Below are positions 1 to 8,857 of a stretch of DNA of 21,078 bases, piece by piece. Numbering within the stretch: position 1 is the stretch's first letter; each line of letters begins with the position of its first letter. The notes under the pieces were generated by a model that ran no database searches, was not told the origin of the DNA, and was given only the letters and a program-made list of their open reading frames with translations. The stretch comes from Veillonella sp. (GTDB taxonomy: Bacteria; Bacillota; Negativicutes; Veillonellales; Veillonellaceae), in NCBI RefSeq assembly GCF_019414865.1, contig NZ_DXLG01000019.1:1-21078 (forward strand). Direction: 5' to 3'. Made by a program: the position numbers and the translations under genes.

Positions 1-91
1 TTGTTTTGTCTATAAGTATAGGAAATATTCATATATTAATAAAAATGAAAGCTGATAGTTCACATTAGTGGAAGCTAGTAGGAGGCAATAC

Positions 92-3000
92 ATGAGAAAA
101 ATTAAATCCGTATTGGTTGCCAACCGTGGTGAAATTGCAATCCGCGTGTTCCGTGCATGTAATGAAATGGGTATCAAAACTGTAGCCATTTACTCCAAAG
201 AGGATACATTATCCTTGCACCGTAACCAAGCTGACGAAGCCTATCTCGTAGGGGAAGGTAAAAAACCTGTTGAAGCATATCTTGATATTGAAGATATTAT
301 CCGTATTGCAAAAGAACATGATATTGATGCTATCCATCCAGGTTATGGTTTCTTGTCTGAAAACGAAGAGTTCGCTCGTCGTTGCGGTGAAGAAGGTATC
401 ATCTTTATCGGACCTCATGTAGAACATTTAAATATGTTCGGCGATAAGGTTAATGCTCGTGCACAAGCTAAATTGGCAGATATCCCAATGATTCCAGGTT
501 CTGATGGGGCATTGCGTGATTTTGAACAATTAGAAGAATTTGCAAATACTCATGGTTTCCCATTGATGATCAAAGCCGTAAATGGCGGCGGCGGCCGTGG
601 TATGCGTGAGGTTCATCGTAAAGAAGATCTTCGTGATGCATATGATCGTGCTAAATCTGAAGCGAAAGCTGCCTTTGGCGATGATGATGTATATGTAGAA
701 AAACTTATTGTTGAACCTAAACATATTGAAGTACAAATCTTAGGTGATGAACATGGTAATGTAGTTCATTTACATGAACGTGATTGCTCTGTACAACGTC
801 GTCACCAAAAGGTTGTTGAAATGGCTCCAGCTTTTGCATTGCCATTGGAAACTCGTAAAGCCGTATGTGATGCAGCTGTAAAAATCATGAAAAATGTTGG
901 CTACGTTAATGCGGGTACTGTAGAATTCTTGGTAACTGCTGATGGCTCCTTCTATTTCATCGAAGTTAACCCTCGTATCCAAGTAGAACATACTGTAACA
1001 GAAATGATTACAGATATTGATATCGTTCATTCTCAAATCCGTATTGCTGAAGGTTATGACTTACATAGCCCAGAAGTAGGTATTCCAGCACAAGATGAAG
1101 TTCCTTGTAAAGGTACTGCAATCCAATGTCGTATCACTACAGAAGACCCTAAAAATAACTTCATGCCTGATACAGGTAAAATCTTGGCATATCGTAGCTC
1201 CGGTGGCTTTGGTATCCGCTTAGACTCTGGTAATGCTTTCACAGGTGCCGTAGTAACACCTTACTATGATTCCTTGCTTGTAAAAGCGACTGCATTCGGT
1301 CCTAACAACGAAGAAACTATTCGTAAAATGCTTCGTTGTTTAAAAGAATTCCGTATTCGTGGCGTTAAAACTAATATTCACTTCTTGATTAACGTTCTTG
1401 AAAATCCTGAATTCCAAAGCGGTAACTACACTGTTAACTTCATTGAAGACCATCCAGAATTGTTTGAATTAAAACCAGACCGCGATCGTGGTACTAAATT
1501 ATTACGTTACATTGCTGACGTAACAATCAATGGCTACTCTGGTGCAGGTCCTCAAGTGGTACCTGATTTTGAACCAATTCAAATGCCATCTGATTTAGAT
1601 GTATCTCCAGCAGCTGGTACAAAACAAAAATTTGATGAATTAGGACCAGAAGGCTTCAGTAAATGGTTATCTGATCAAAAACAAGTATTCTTTACAGATA
1701 CAACATGGCGTGATGCTCACCAATCCTTATTTGCTACACGTTTACGTACCATTGATATGGCTCGCGTAGCTGGTCGTGCTGCAAAAGGTGTTCCTAACTT
1801 ATTCTCCTTGGAATGTTGGGGCGGTGCTACATTCGACGTATCCTATCGTTTCTTACATGAAGATCCATGGGAACGCTTACGTATGTTCCGTCGCGAAGTG
1901 CCTAATACATTACTTCAAATGCTTATTCGTGGCGCTAATGCTGTAGGTTACACATCTTATCCAGATAATGTAGTTCGTCAATTTATCCAACGTGCTGCTG
2001 CTAATGGTATTGATGTATTCCGTGTATTCGATAGCTTAAATAGCCTTGATAATATGCATGTAGCTATTGATGAAGTTCGTGCACAAAACAAAATTGCTGA
2101 AGTAGCATTGTGCTATACAGGAGATATTCTTGATAGCAACCGTCCTAAATACAATTTAGACTACTATGTAAATATGGCTAAAGAGCTTGAAAAAGCGGGT
2201 GCTAATATTATTGCTATCAAAGATATGGCTGGTTTATTGAAACCTCAAGCTGCTTATAATCTTGTATCTGCCTTAAAAGATGCTGTTACTGTACCGATTC
2301 ATTTACATACACATGAAGGTTCTGGCAATGCTATCTATTCCTATGGTCGCGCTGTAGATGCTGGTGTAGACGTTATCGACTTAGCATACTCTGCATTTGC
2401 TAATGGTACATCTCAACCTAGCATGAACTCCATGTACTATGCATTGAGTGGACATGACCGTCAACCTGAAATGAACATTGATTACATGGAAGAAATGTCG
2501 CATTACTTTGGCAGCATTCGTCCTTACTACAAAGGTGTAGATAAAGCAGAAGCATATCCTAACACTGAAGTATATCAACATGAAATGCCAGGTGGTCAAT
2601 ATTCCAACTTGCAACAACAAGCTAAGATGGTAGGCCTTGGTGATCGTTGGGCTGATATTAAGAAAATGTACCACCAAGTAAACATGATGTTTGGTGATAT
2701 CATCAAAGTAACGCCATCCTCTAAAGTTGTAGGTGATATGACATTGTACATGGTACAAAATAACTTGACTGAAAAAGATATTTACGAAAAAGGCGATGTA
2801 TTAGACTTCCCTCAATCCGTAGTTGAATTCTTTGAAGGTCGTCTTGGCACTCCATATCAAGGTTTCCCTGAAGAGTTACAAAAAATTATCTTGAAAGGTG
2901 CAAAACCAATCACAGTTCGTCCAGGTGCAGTATTGCCTCCAACAGACTTTGAACATGTTCGCAATGAATTGAGTGAAATGGGTGCTCAAACAACTGATGA

Positions 3001-3538
3001 AGATATCAGTGCATACTGCTTGTACCCTAAGGTTTACCAAGATTACAATAAATTTAAAAAAGACTTTGGTAATGTATCTGTACTTGATACTCCAACATTC
3101 TTCTTCGGTATGAAACGGGGCGAAGAAATTCAAGTAACTATCGAAAAAGGTAAAACACTTATCATCAAAATGAACGGCTTATCTGAACCAGATGAAGATG
3201 GTAACCGTATCGTATTGTTCGAGTTCAATGGTCAACCTCGTGGTATTAAAGTTCATGATAAACATGCTAAGACTACTGGCGTTGTTCGTCGTAAAGCGGA
3301 TGAATCTAACCCTGGTGAAATTGGTGCTACATTGTCTGGTTCCGTTGTTAAGATTCTCGTTAAAAATGGTCAATCTGTAGCTAAAGGTGAGCCATTGATC
3401 GTTACAGAAGCGATGAAGATGGAAACTACAATTACTGCTCCTATCGATGGTATCGTAGAAGAAATTCTAGTTCGTGAAGGTAGCCGCATCGAATCTGGCG
3501 ACTGCTTGCTTCGCGTTGAAGATGCTCCTAAACGATAG
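92..3538 (+). CDS. pyc: Pyruvate carboxylase (biotin-dependent, single-chain)
   Basis: Makes oxaloacetate from pyruvate, bicarbonate and ATP in the cytoplasm. This feeds gluconeogenesis and the C4-dicarboxylate branch used by lactate and pyruvate fermenters. The 1148-aa length is normal for the one-chain enzyme. Domains in order: biotin carboxylase (about 1-450) with the ATP-grasp glycine loop GGGGRGMR at 165-172; carboxyltransferase TIM barrel (about 525-800) with TDTTWRDAHQS around 535-545, the metal-binding HLHTHEGSG segment, and Lys710 in AIKDMAG as the expected carboxylated lysine; a central allosteric/tetramerisation region; and a C-terminal biotinyl domain with EAMKMET, biotin on Lys1109. 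The reading frame is open from a GTG at 68, but ATG 92 is chosen because AGGAGG at 80-85 sits 6 bases before it. A strong terminator follows, so this is probably a single-gene unit. I see no convincing promoter in the 91 bases upstream. Family assignment is very secure. Confidence 0.98.
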   Translation: MRKIKSVLVANRGEIAIRVFRACNEMGIKTVAIYSKEDTLSLHRNQADEAYLVGEGKKPVEAYLDIEDIIRIAKEHDIDAIHPGYGFLSENEEFARRCGEEGIIFIGPHVEHLNMFGDKVNARAQAKLADIPMIPGSDGALRDFEQLEEFANTHGFPLMIKAVNGGGGRGMREVHRKEDLRDAYDRAKSEAKAAFGDDDVYVEKLIVEPKHIEVQILGDEHGNVVHLHERDCSVQRRHQKVVEMAPAFALPLETRKAVCDAAVKIMKNVGYVNAGTVEFLVTADGSFYFIEVNPRIQVEHTVTEMITDIDIVHSQIRIAEGYDLHSPEVGIPAQDEVPCKGTAIQCRITTEDPKNNFMPDTGKILAYRSSGGFGIRLDSGNAFTGAVVTPYYDSLLVKATAFGPNNEETIRKMLRCLKEFRIRGVKTNIHFLINVLENPEFQSGNYTVNFIEDHPELFELKPDRDRGTKLLRYIADVTINGYSGAGPQVVPDFEPIQMPSDLDVSPAAGTKQKFDELGPEGFSKWLSDQKQVFFTDTTWRDAHQSLFATRLRTIDMARVAGRAAKGVPNLFSLECWGGATFDVSYRFLHEDPWERLRMFRREVPNTLLQMLIRGANAVGYTSYPDNVVRQFIQRAAANGIDVFRVFDSLNSLDNMHVAIDEVRAQNKIAEVALCYTGDILDSNRPKYNLDYYVNMAKELEKAGANIIAIKDMAGLLKPQAAYNLVSALKDAVTVPIHLHTHEGSGNAIYSYGRAVDAGVDVIDLAYSAFANGTSQPSMNSMYYALSGHDRQPEMNIDYMEEMSHYFGSIRPYYKGVDKAEAYPNTEVYQHEMPGGQYSNLQQQAKMVGLGDRWADIKKMYHQVNMMFGDIIKVTPSSKVVGDMTLYMVQNNLTEKDIYEKGDVLDFPQSVVEFFEGRLGTPYQGFPEELQKIILKGAKPITVRPGAVLPPTDFEHVRNELSEMGAQTTDEDISAYCLYPKVYQDYNKFKKDFGNVSVLDTPTFFFGMKRGEEIQVTIEKGKTLIIKMNGLSEPDEDGNRIVLFEFNGQPRGIKVHDKHAKTTGVVRRKADESNPGEIGATLSGSVVKILVKNGQSVAKGEPLIVTEAMKMETTITAPIDGIVEEILVREGSRIESGDCLLRVEDAPKR

Positions 3539-3610
3539 TTAGAATAGTAGATAAAATTAAAAATATTATTTCTAAAGTATTTCATAACATAAAATGCTCT
3601 AGAATAATGG

Positions 3611-3648
3611 AAGAATCCCTAGGAAATCCTAGGGATTCTTTGTATTTT
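3611..3648 (+). terminator. Rho-independent terminator of pyc
   Basis: A perfect 13-bp inverted repeat (3611-3623 with 3628-3640) has loop AAAT and is followed by TGTATTTT. It closes the pyc transcript and separates it from nrdR. The T tract is interrupted by one G but the stem is strong. Confidence 0.85.
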
Positions 3649-3668
3649 AAAGGCTTTCATGGTACTAT
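3640..3668 (+). promoter_or_regulatory. Candidate sigma-70 promoter for nrdR
   Basis: TTGTAT at 3640-3645 and TACTAT at 3663-3668 are separated by 17 bases. The -35 overlaps the tail of the pyc terminator and the -10 lies inside the NrdR box, which is the arrangement expected for a repressed promoter. The hexamers are only moderate matches, so this is tentative. Confidence 0.4.
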
Positions 3669-3676
3669 ATATAGTA
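3663..3676 (+). promoter_or_regulatory. NrdR box (operator) upstream of nrdR
   Basis: The 14-bp perfect palindrome TACTATATATAGTA contains CTATATATAG, an exact match to the core of the known NrdR-box consensus (acaCwAtATaTwGtgt). NrdR boxes usually come in pairs. A second, degenerate candidate CACT-N7-AGTG lies at 3697-3711, about 34.5 bp centre to centre, slightly more than the usual three helical turns. The position implies autoregulation of nrdR and whatever is co-transcribed with it. Confidence 0.65.
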
Positions 3677-3736
3677 GAGAAAATGGGCGTATTATGCACT
3701 ATTTTAGAGTGATTATTAAAAAAGGAGTAGTAACAG

Positions 3737-4213
3737 ATGAGATGTCCTTATTGCCAACACACAGACACGAAGGTAACAGACTCTAGAACGACTGATGAAG
3801 GTAATAGTATTCGCCGTCGCCGCGAATGTATCAATTGTGGCCGTCGCTTTACTACCTATGAAATTATAGAAGAAGTACCACTTATGGTGTTAAAGAAAAA
3901 CGGACGTCGTGAATTATTTGATCGCGGTAAATTATTAAATGGTCTATTGCGCTCTTGTGATAAACGTACCGTACCAATGTCTGTGATGGAACAAGTAGTG
4001 AATGATGTAGAGCGTGATATTCGTAATGAAATCAACCAAGAGGTAACTACTGATCGTATAGGTGAACTTGTATTGCAACAATTAAAAGATATCGACCAAG
4101 TTGCATACGTTCGCTTTGCTAGCGTATATCGTAAGTTTGATAATATTGATAGCTTTATGGAAGAACTGAAAGCATTAAAAAAACTAGATGCTAAAAAACC
4201 AAAACGTAGTTAA
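3737..4213 (+). CDS. nrdR: Transcriptional repressor NrdR
   Basis: Nucleotide-sensing repressor of ribonucleotide reductase genes. It binds paired NrdR boxes and reads the ATP/dATP balance through an ATP-cone. At 158 aa it is the usual length. The N-terminal zinc ribbon has Cys3-Pro-Tyr-Cys6 and Cys31-Ile-Asn-Cys34, followed by the family signature GRRFTTYE. The ATP-cone spans roughly 49-139 (VLKKNGRRELFDRGKLLNGL and onward). AAAGGAG ends about 11 bases before ATG 3737. A NrdR-box palindrome sits in the upstream gap, suggesting autorepression. It is followed after 25 bases by a dipeptidase gene and may be co-transcribed with it and with the heptose cluster. No nrd reductase gene is present in the window. 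Confidence 0.97.
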   Translation: MRCPYCQHTDTKVTDSRTTDEGNSIRRRRECINCGRRFTTYEIIEEVPLMVLKKNGRRELFDRGKLLNGLLRSCDKRTVPMSVMEQVVNDVERDIRNEINQEVTTDRIGELVLQQLKDIDQVAYVRFASVYRKFDNIDSFMEELKALKKLDAKKPKRS

Positions 4214-4238
4214 TTACTAATAGTATATGTGAGGCTTT

Positions 4239-5165
4239 ATGATAGATTTACACTGCGATACGATTATGAAGTTAATAGATTATCCTAGTAATGGAGATTT
4301 GTATTGTAATACTTGGAAAATCGATATAGAAAAATTACAAAAGGCTCACAGCAAGGTGCAGGATTTTGCATTATTTATCAATCTTGGTGATACAAATGAC
4401 CCTTATGGTCGTTATGAAGCGATGCGTAATTTATGTACATCACAAATTCATCACTATGGAGAGCACATACAACATGTGCTCTCTTATCAAGATGTAGAGT
4501 ATGTATATGAGACTGGCAAGATTGGAGCTCTCATGTCTATTGAAGAGGGCGGCGTACTAGGTGGTGACTTAGATAAACTTAAACAAGCTTATCAAGATGG
4601 GGTTCGACTTATTACGCTTACCTGGAATTATCCAAATGGACTGGGTGAGCCACATTGTGGTGAGCAGCATAAAAAATTAACATCAAAAGGCGTTGAATTT
4701 GTAGAGGCTATGCAAGATTTAGGGATAATCGTCGATTGTTCTCATCTGAATGATGCTGGTACTGAGCAATTAGGAGATATTTTAGATGTACCATTTGTAG
4801 CATCACACTCCAATGCACGTGAAGTTACAGCCCATACTAGAAATCTACCAGATAATTTGATTAAGCTTATTGCTGATAAGGGTGGTGTGATAGGCCTTAA
4901 CTTTGCCCAATCTTTTTTAGGCACATCACCGATAAGTCGAATTGAAGATATCGTAAATCATGGTTTATATCTTATCAATAAAGGCGGGGAGGATGTAGTT
5001 GCATTAGGAACCGATTTTGATGGTATTAAGCCGGATACAGAAATTAAAGACACTTCTGAAATGTATCGATTATACGATGCATTTAAAGAAGCTGGTTTAT
5101 CTGTGGAACAATGTGAAAAATTATTCTGGAAAAATGCAGATAGACTGTTAAAGGAGATTTTATAA
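4239..5165 (+). CDS. Membrane dipeptidase family protein (peptidase M19)
   Basis: A zinc dipeptidase of the renal dipeptidase family, which hydrolyses dipeptides, including some containing D-residues. At 308 aa it matches the bacterial cytoplasmic type; there is no signal peptide or membrane segment. The expected binuclear zinc ligands are visible: His5 and Asp7 in LHCDT, Glu102/103 in SIEEGG, His169 in DCSHLND, His190 in ASHSNAR, and Asp259 in LGTDFDG. The His169-His190 spacing of 21 equals that of human DPEP1. ATG 4239 is preceded by GAGG at 4231-4234. The stop overlaps the gmhA start (TAATG), so translation is probably coupled. Why a dipeptidase precedes heptose genes is unclear; a link to peptidoglycan peptide recycling would only be a guess. 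Exact substrate unknown. Confidence 0.92.
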   Translation: MIDLHCDTIMKLIDYPSNGDLYCNTWKIDIEKLQKAHSKVQDFALFINLGDTNDPYGRYEAMRNLCTSQIHHYGEHIQHVLSYQDVEYVYETGKIGALMSIEEGGVLGGDLDKLKQAYQDGVRLITLTWNYPNGLGEPHCGEQHKKLTSKGVEFVEAMQDLGIIVDCSHLNDAGTEQLGDILDVPFVASHSNAREVTAHTRNLPDNLIKLIADKGGVIGLNFAQSFLGTSPISRIEDIVNHGLYLINKGGEDVVALGTDFDGIKPDTEIKDTSEMYRLYDAFKEAGLSVEQCEKLFWKNADRLLKEIL

Positions 5166-5734
5166 TGACTGATTTAAATCCAATCATTGCAGATCGTTTT
5201 ACAGAACATCTTGAGGTTTTCGGTAAGACTATGGAGCACATGGATACGATTCAAGAGATTGCGTACCGTTGTAAGTCTGCCCTTGAAAATGGTAATAAAA
5301 TTTTATTCTGTGGTAATGGTGGCTCTGCTGCTGATTCTCAACATTTAGCAGCTGAATTGATTTGTCGCTTTAAAAAGGAACGACGCTCTCTTGCAGGTAT
5401 TGCATTGACTACTGATACATCTGCATTAACAGCTATTGCAAATGACTATGATTTTGAATCTGTTTTTGCACGTCAAGTAGAGGGCTTAGGCCGTACAGGT
5501 GACGTTCTCATTGGGATTTCTACATCTGGGAACTCCAAGAATGTTGTAAAAGCTGCAGAAATGGCCCGTTCTATCGGCATGCACACCATAGCTTTCACAG
5601 GTGAAGGCGGTGGAAAACTAGGTGAATTATGTGATATTACATTAGCTATTCCGAGCAATGTGACAGCTCGGATTCAAGAAATGCACATTCTAGCAGGTCA
5701 TATAATGTGCGAAATCATTGAAGAAGATTATTAA
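5165..5734 (+). CDS. gmhA: Phosphoheptose (sedoheptulose-7-phosphate) isomerase
   Basis: First step of heptose synthesis: converts D-sedoheptulose 7-phosphate to D-glycero-D-manno-heptose 7-phosphate. It is a 189-aa SIS-domain protein. The phosphate-binding motif CGNGGSAADSQHLAAEL lies at 49-65 with His60 and Glu64 in the metal/catalytic positions of the GmhA family. LIGISTSGNSKNV is at 115-127, and QEMHILAGHIMCEIIE at 171-186 supplies further histidines. The start overlaps the dipeptidase stop by one base. It is the first of a contiguous set gmhA-hldE-hldD-gmhB followed by heptosyltransferases, which confirms a role in LPS inner core rather than as a general SIS isomerase. Confidence 0.96.
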   Translation: MTDLNPIIADRFTEHLEVFGKTMEHMDTIQEIAYRCKSALENGNKILFCGNGGSAADSQHLAAELICRFKKERRSLAGIALTTDTSALTAIANDYDFESVFARQVEGLGRTGDVLIGISTSGNSKNVVKAAEMARSIGMHTIAFTGEGGGKLGELCDITLAIPSNVTARIQEMHILAGHIMCEIIEEDY

Positions 5735-5795
5735 CCGTTACGGTCATATTTATAAATAGATACATGTTTGAAACCCGATTTCTTAGATAACTCGT

Positions 5796-5807
5796 TATAC
5801 ATGTATA
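5796..5807. repeat. 12-bp palindrome upstream of hldE
   Basis: TATACATGTATA is a perfect palindrome. Its ATACATGT core is repeated directly at 5760-5767, 37 bp upstream. Both lie in the 96-bp gap between gmhA and hldE. They could be binding sites for a dimeric regulator, but no family is recognised and no convincing promoter is visible here. Confidence 0.35.
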
Positions 5808-5830
5808 TTGTGGTAAGGAATAGGTGGATT

Positions 5831-7309
5831 ATGATAAATGCTACCATTAATCAATTTTTGACAAAACAACTACCCAATCTAAAGATTGCCGTTATAGGTG
5901 ATGTGATGGTAGATCGTTATGTTTTTGGTGATGTAAGTCGTATTTCTCCGGAAGCACCGGTTCCTGTAAACCGCGTGGCAAAGATGAAAGAAGTGCTTGG
6001 TGGCGCTGGTAATGTTGCGTCAAACTTATCAAATTTAGATTGCACAGTATATCTTGGTGCTATTGCTGGTAATGATGACCATGGTCGTTTATTACAACAA
6101 TTGCTAAAGGCTGATAAGATTGATACAACAGGTTTATTAACGAGTGATAATCGTTCTACCATTACTAAAATGCGTATTCTAGGCGATCGACAACAGATGA
6201 TGCGTCTTGATTTTGAAACGATTACAGATTTAACAAGTGAGGAAGAGAAACGACTGTCTGCTTGGCTAGAAAATCTTTGTAAGGCTGGTATCGATGGTAT
6301 TGTTGTATCTGACTATGGCAAAGGCGTTTGTACACCAACATTGCTAAAAAAAATCTTTAGTTTAGCTAAGGCGTATGGTGTACAAACCATTGTTGATCCT
6401 AAAGGTTCAGACTGGTCTAAATATAATGGTGCAACCTGTATTACACCGAATGTAAAAGAACTAGGTGAATGTGTAGGTCATAAGTTAGCTAATGATGATG
6501 CCACCATCGTAGAGGCAGCTAAGTCAGTACTGGCTAATGTTGATTTAGAATATATTGTAGCTACACGGTCAGCAAAAGGGATTACTGTTATTGCAAAGGA
6601 TGGACGCACATGGCATAATCCGGCTACACAACAAGAGGTATTCGATGTAAGTGGTGCAGGCGATACGGTTGTATCTATGATGATGACATGCCTTGCTAGC
6701 GGTCTATCTATGCGTTTGGCATTACATATTGCAAATGGTGCTGCTGGCATTGTCGTATCTAAGGTGGGCACATATCCAATCCACCGATCTGAACTATTGG
6801 ATTTATGGCATTCTTATAAGCATAGTGTTCAATCTAAACCTTTATATACAAAAGAAGAGATGAAGCAACTTATTGCACAATGGCAAAACAAAGGTGAAAC
6901 TGTTGTGTTTACTAATGGTTGTTTTGATATTCTTCATCGTGGACATATTACGTATTTACAAGAGGCGGCTCAGTTAGGCGACCATTTAATTATTGGATTA
7001 AATTCCGATGCTTCTGTTAGACGCCTAAAAGGGGAAACGCGTCCCATCGTACGTGAAGAGGATAGAGCTGCATTATTAAGCGCATTGCGTTGTATTGATG
7101 GTGTGGTGTTATTCGAAGAGGATACACCAGCTGAACTATTAGCTTATTTACGTCCTAATACGCTTGTTAAGGGCGGCGATTATAAGATAGAAGACATTAT
7201 TGGACGTGAGTCCGTAGATCATGTAGAGGTGCTTTCATTTAAAGAAGGTTATTCTACATCAGATATTGTAGGGAAAATAGCTACTATGGCTAAGGAGGGT
7301 AAATTATGA
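5831..7309 (+). CDS. hldE: Bifunctional heptose-7-phosphate kinase / heptose-1-phosphate adenylyltransferase
   Basis: Carries out two non-adjacent heptose steps: phosphorylation of D-glycero-beta-D-manno-heptose 7-phosphate to the 1,7-bisphosphate, and later adenylylation of heptose 1-phosphate to ADP-heptose. The 492 aa compare with about 477 in E. coli. The PfkB/ribokinase domain covers about 1-320, with the early IAVIGDVMVDRY motif and DVSGAGDT, in which Asp278 is the catalytic base. The cytidylyltransferase-like domain covers about 345-490, with TNGCFDILHRGH at 361-372 containing the HxGH nucleotide-binding motif (His369, His372). The frame is open from a TTG at 5768, but that extension has no family resemblance. 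ATG 5831, preceded by AAGGA at 5815-5819 and AGGTGG just before, aligns with HldE N-termini. It overlaps hldD by 4 bases (ATGA). Confidence 0.97.
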   Translation: MINATINQFLTKQLPNLKIAVIGDVMVDRYVFGDVSRISPEAPVPVNRVAKMKEVLGGAGNVASNLSNLDCTVYLGAIAGNDDHGRLLQQLLKADKIDTTGLLTSDNRSTITKMRILGDRQQMMRLDFETITDLTSEEEKRLSAWLENLCKAGIDGIVVSDYGKGVCTPTLLKKIFSLAKAYGVQTIVDPKGSDWSKYNGATCITPNVKELGECVGHKLANDDATIVEAAKSVLANVDLEYIVATRSAKGITVIAKDGRTWHNPATQQEVFDVSGAGDTVVSMMMTCLASGLSMRLALHIANGAAGIVVSKVGTYPIHRSELLDLWHSYKHSVQSKPLYTKEEMKQLIAQWQNKGETVVFTNGCFDILHRGHITYLQEAAQLGDHLIIGLNSDASVRRLKGETRPIVREEDRAALLSALRCIDGVVLFEEDTPAELLAYLRPNTLVKGGDYKIEDIIGRESVDHVEVLSFKEGYSTSDIVGKIATMAKEGKL

Positions 7310-8271
7310 TTATCGTAACAGGCGGTGCTGGTTTTATTGGCAGTAATATTGTGAAAGCGTTAAATGACCGTGGTCGTACAGATATTCTTATTGTTGATGA
7401 CCTTACAGATGGTCGTAAAATCCGAAATATTCAAAATCTAGAATTCTTAGATTATATCGATTGTGATGATTTTGATTGTGCTATCGCTGACGGTACATTC
7501 GATGTGGGCCCTATTGAAGTCGTATTCCACGAAGGCGCTTGTGCAGACACAATGGAATATAACGGCAAATATATGATGAAGAACAACTATGAAGGTTCTA
7601 AAAATCTATTCCATTATTGCCAAGACCGTCGTATTCCATTCATCTATGCATCCTCTGCATCTACTTATGGCAATGGTACTAATGGTTTCGTAGAAAAACC
7701 AGAAGCCGAAGAAGCCCTCAATCCATATGCGTACTCTAAATTGTTATTCGACCGTTATGTGCGTAAATATGAAGGTGAGTATACAGCGCAAGTTGTAGGT
7801 TTACGTTACTTCAATGTATATGGTCCTAATGAAGCTCATAAAGATAAAATGGCTTCCTTAGTTCGCCAAATGTTCTACAAAAATAAAGAAACTGGTATTA
7901 TCAATCTATTTGAAGGTACAGATGGCTACGAAGATGGTGGTCAAACACGTGACTTTATCTATGTTAAAGACGTAGTTAATGTAAACTTCTACTTCTGGGA
8001 GCATCCAGAAATTTCTGGTACTTTTAACTGCGGTACTGGTAATGCTCATAGCTTTAATCAATTCATGCAAGCTGTTATTGACTACAACGGTAAAGGCAAG
8101 ATTGAATATATTCCATTCCCTGAGGTATTAAAAGGTAAATACCAAAGCTTTACTGAGGCTGATACTACTAAATTATTGGCTGCTGGTTATGATAAAGGGT
8201 TCCATAAAATGGAAGATGCTGTTAAAGAATATTGTGAACTACTCGATAATAACGAAGGGTATTTACGTTAA
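7306..8271 (+). CDS. hldD: ADP-L-glycero-D-manno-heptose 6-epimerase
   Basis: Final step of ADP-heptose synthesis: epimerises C6 of ADP-D-glycero-manno-heptose to the L-glycero form. It is an extended SDR protein of 321 aa, against 310 in E. coli, and closely follows that sequence. The Rossmann motif TGGAGFIGSN is at 5-14, HEGACADTMEYNGKYM follows at about 75-90, YASSASTYG is at 114-122, and the catalytic Tyr141-x3-Lys145 pair is in YAYSK. LRYFNVYGP and the C-terminal IEYIPFPEVLKGKYQ segment are characteristic of HldD rather than of other sugar epimerases. Its ATG overlaps the hldE stop, and its stop overlaps the gmhB start, indicating tight translational coupling. Confidence 0.97.
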   Translation: MIIVTGGAGFIGSNIVKALNDRGRTDILIVDDLTDGRKIRNIQNLEFLDYIDCDDFDCAIADGTFDVGPIEVVFHEGACADTMEYNGKYMMKNNYEGSKNLFHYCQDRRIPFIYASSASTYGNGTNGFVEKPEAEEALNPYAYSKLLFDRYVRKYEGEYTAQVVGLRYFNVYGPNEAHKDKMASLVRQMFYKNKETGIINLFEGTDGYEDGGQTRDFIYVKDVVNVNFYFWEHPEISGTFNCGTGNAHSFNQFMQAVIDYNGKGKIEYIPFPEVLKGKYQSFTEADTTKLLAAGYDKGFHKMEDAVKEYCELLDNNEGYLR

Positions 8272-8765
8272 TGCGCAAGGTATTATTTTTAGATCGCGAT
8301 GGTGTTATCAATAAAGATGTTAGCTATTTATATAAAATCAGCGATTTAGAATGGGTGGATGGAGCTAAAGAAGCACTAGCTTATGCGTATAACAAGGGCT
8401 ATGACCTCATTGTAGTGACAAATCAAAGTGGTGTAGCTAGAGGTTATTATAAGGAATCTGATGTTCAGATTTTACATGATCACATGGCTCATGAACTAGA
8501 TCGCAGTGGGGCACCAATTTTACATTTTTATTATTGCCCTCACCATAAAGAAGGATCTGTGCAACTTTATGCTGTCGATTGTGAATGTAGAAAGCCAAAG
8601 CCTGGTATGATCAATCAAGCTATTAAGGATTATGATGTAGATCCTAAAGCTAGCTTTCTTATCGGTGATAGTCAGCGCGATGTTGATGCAGCAGAAGCGG
8701 CTGGTGTAAAAGGCTATCTATTTACAGGTACAAATTTGTTAGATTTTATTAAGACTATTATTTAG
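8271..8765 (+). CDS. gmhB: D-glycero-beta-D-manno-heptose-1,7-bisphosphate 7-phosphatase
   Basis: Removes the 7-phosphate from heptose 1,7-bisphosphate between the two HldE reactions. It is a HAD-superfamily phosphatase of 164 aa, a little shorter than the 191-aa E. coli enzyme. Motif I is LDRDGVIN with nucleophile Asp8 and acid/base Asp10; motif II is VTNQSG with Thr50; motif III includes CRKPKPGM; motif IV is LIGDSQRDVDA with Asp133. The GmhB zinc-binding loop is present as Cys89-Pro-His91 and Cys104-Glu-Cys106, matching the Cys-x-His/Cys-x-Cys pattern of E. coli. ATG 8271 overlaps the hldD TAA. A 92-bp gap without an obvious terminator follows before the glycosyltransferases. Confidence 0.95.
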   Translation: MRKVLFLDRDGVINKDVSYLYKISDLEWVDGAKEALAYAYNKGYDLIVVTNQSGVARGYYKESDVQILHDHMAHELDRSGAPILHFYYCPHHKEGSVQLYAVDCECRKPKPGMINQAIKDYDVDPKASFLIGDSQRDVDAAEAAGVKGYLFTGTNLLDFIKTII

Positions 8766-8857
8766 TCAATTATTTATTTTACGCTTACTTTAGAGTAAAT
8801 CAGATTCAACGGTGTTATGAGGCTTTTTAGTTGTGGTGTTGTATTTTGGGAGGCTAT

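Noticed and set aside
1..60. Possible promoter for pyc (TTGTCT with a TATATT further down)
   Set aside because: Spacing is about 20 bases and both hexamers are weak; the AT-rich sequence makes chance matches likely.
68..91. GTG start giving pyruvate carboxylase 8 extra residues
   Set aside because: The extension encodes the AGGAGG ribosome-binding site itself; ATG 92 has correct spacing.
2381..2758. Long minus-strand open frames opposite pyc and pnp
   Set aside because: They are antisense shadows of strongly conserved coding sequence, with no ribosome-binding sites or recognisable proteins.
5768..5830. TTG start adding 21 residues to HldE
   Set aside because: No ribosome-binding site for it, and the extra residues do not resemble HldE N-termini; ATG 5831 does.
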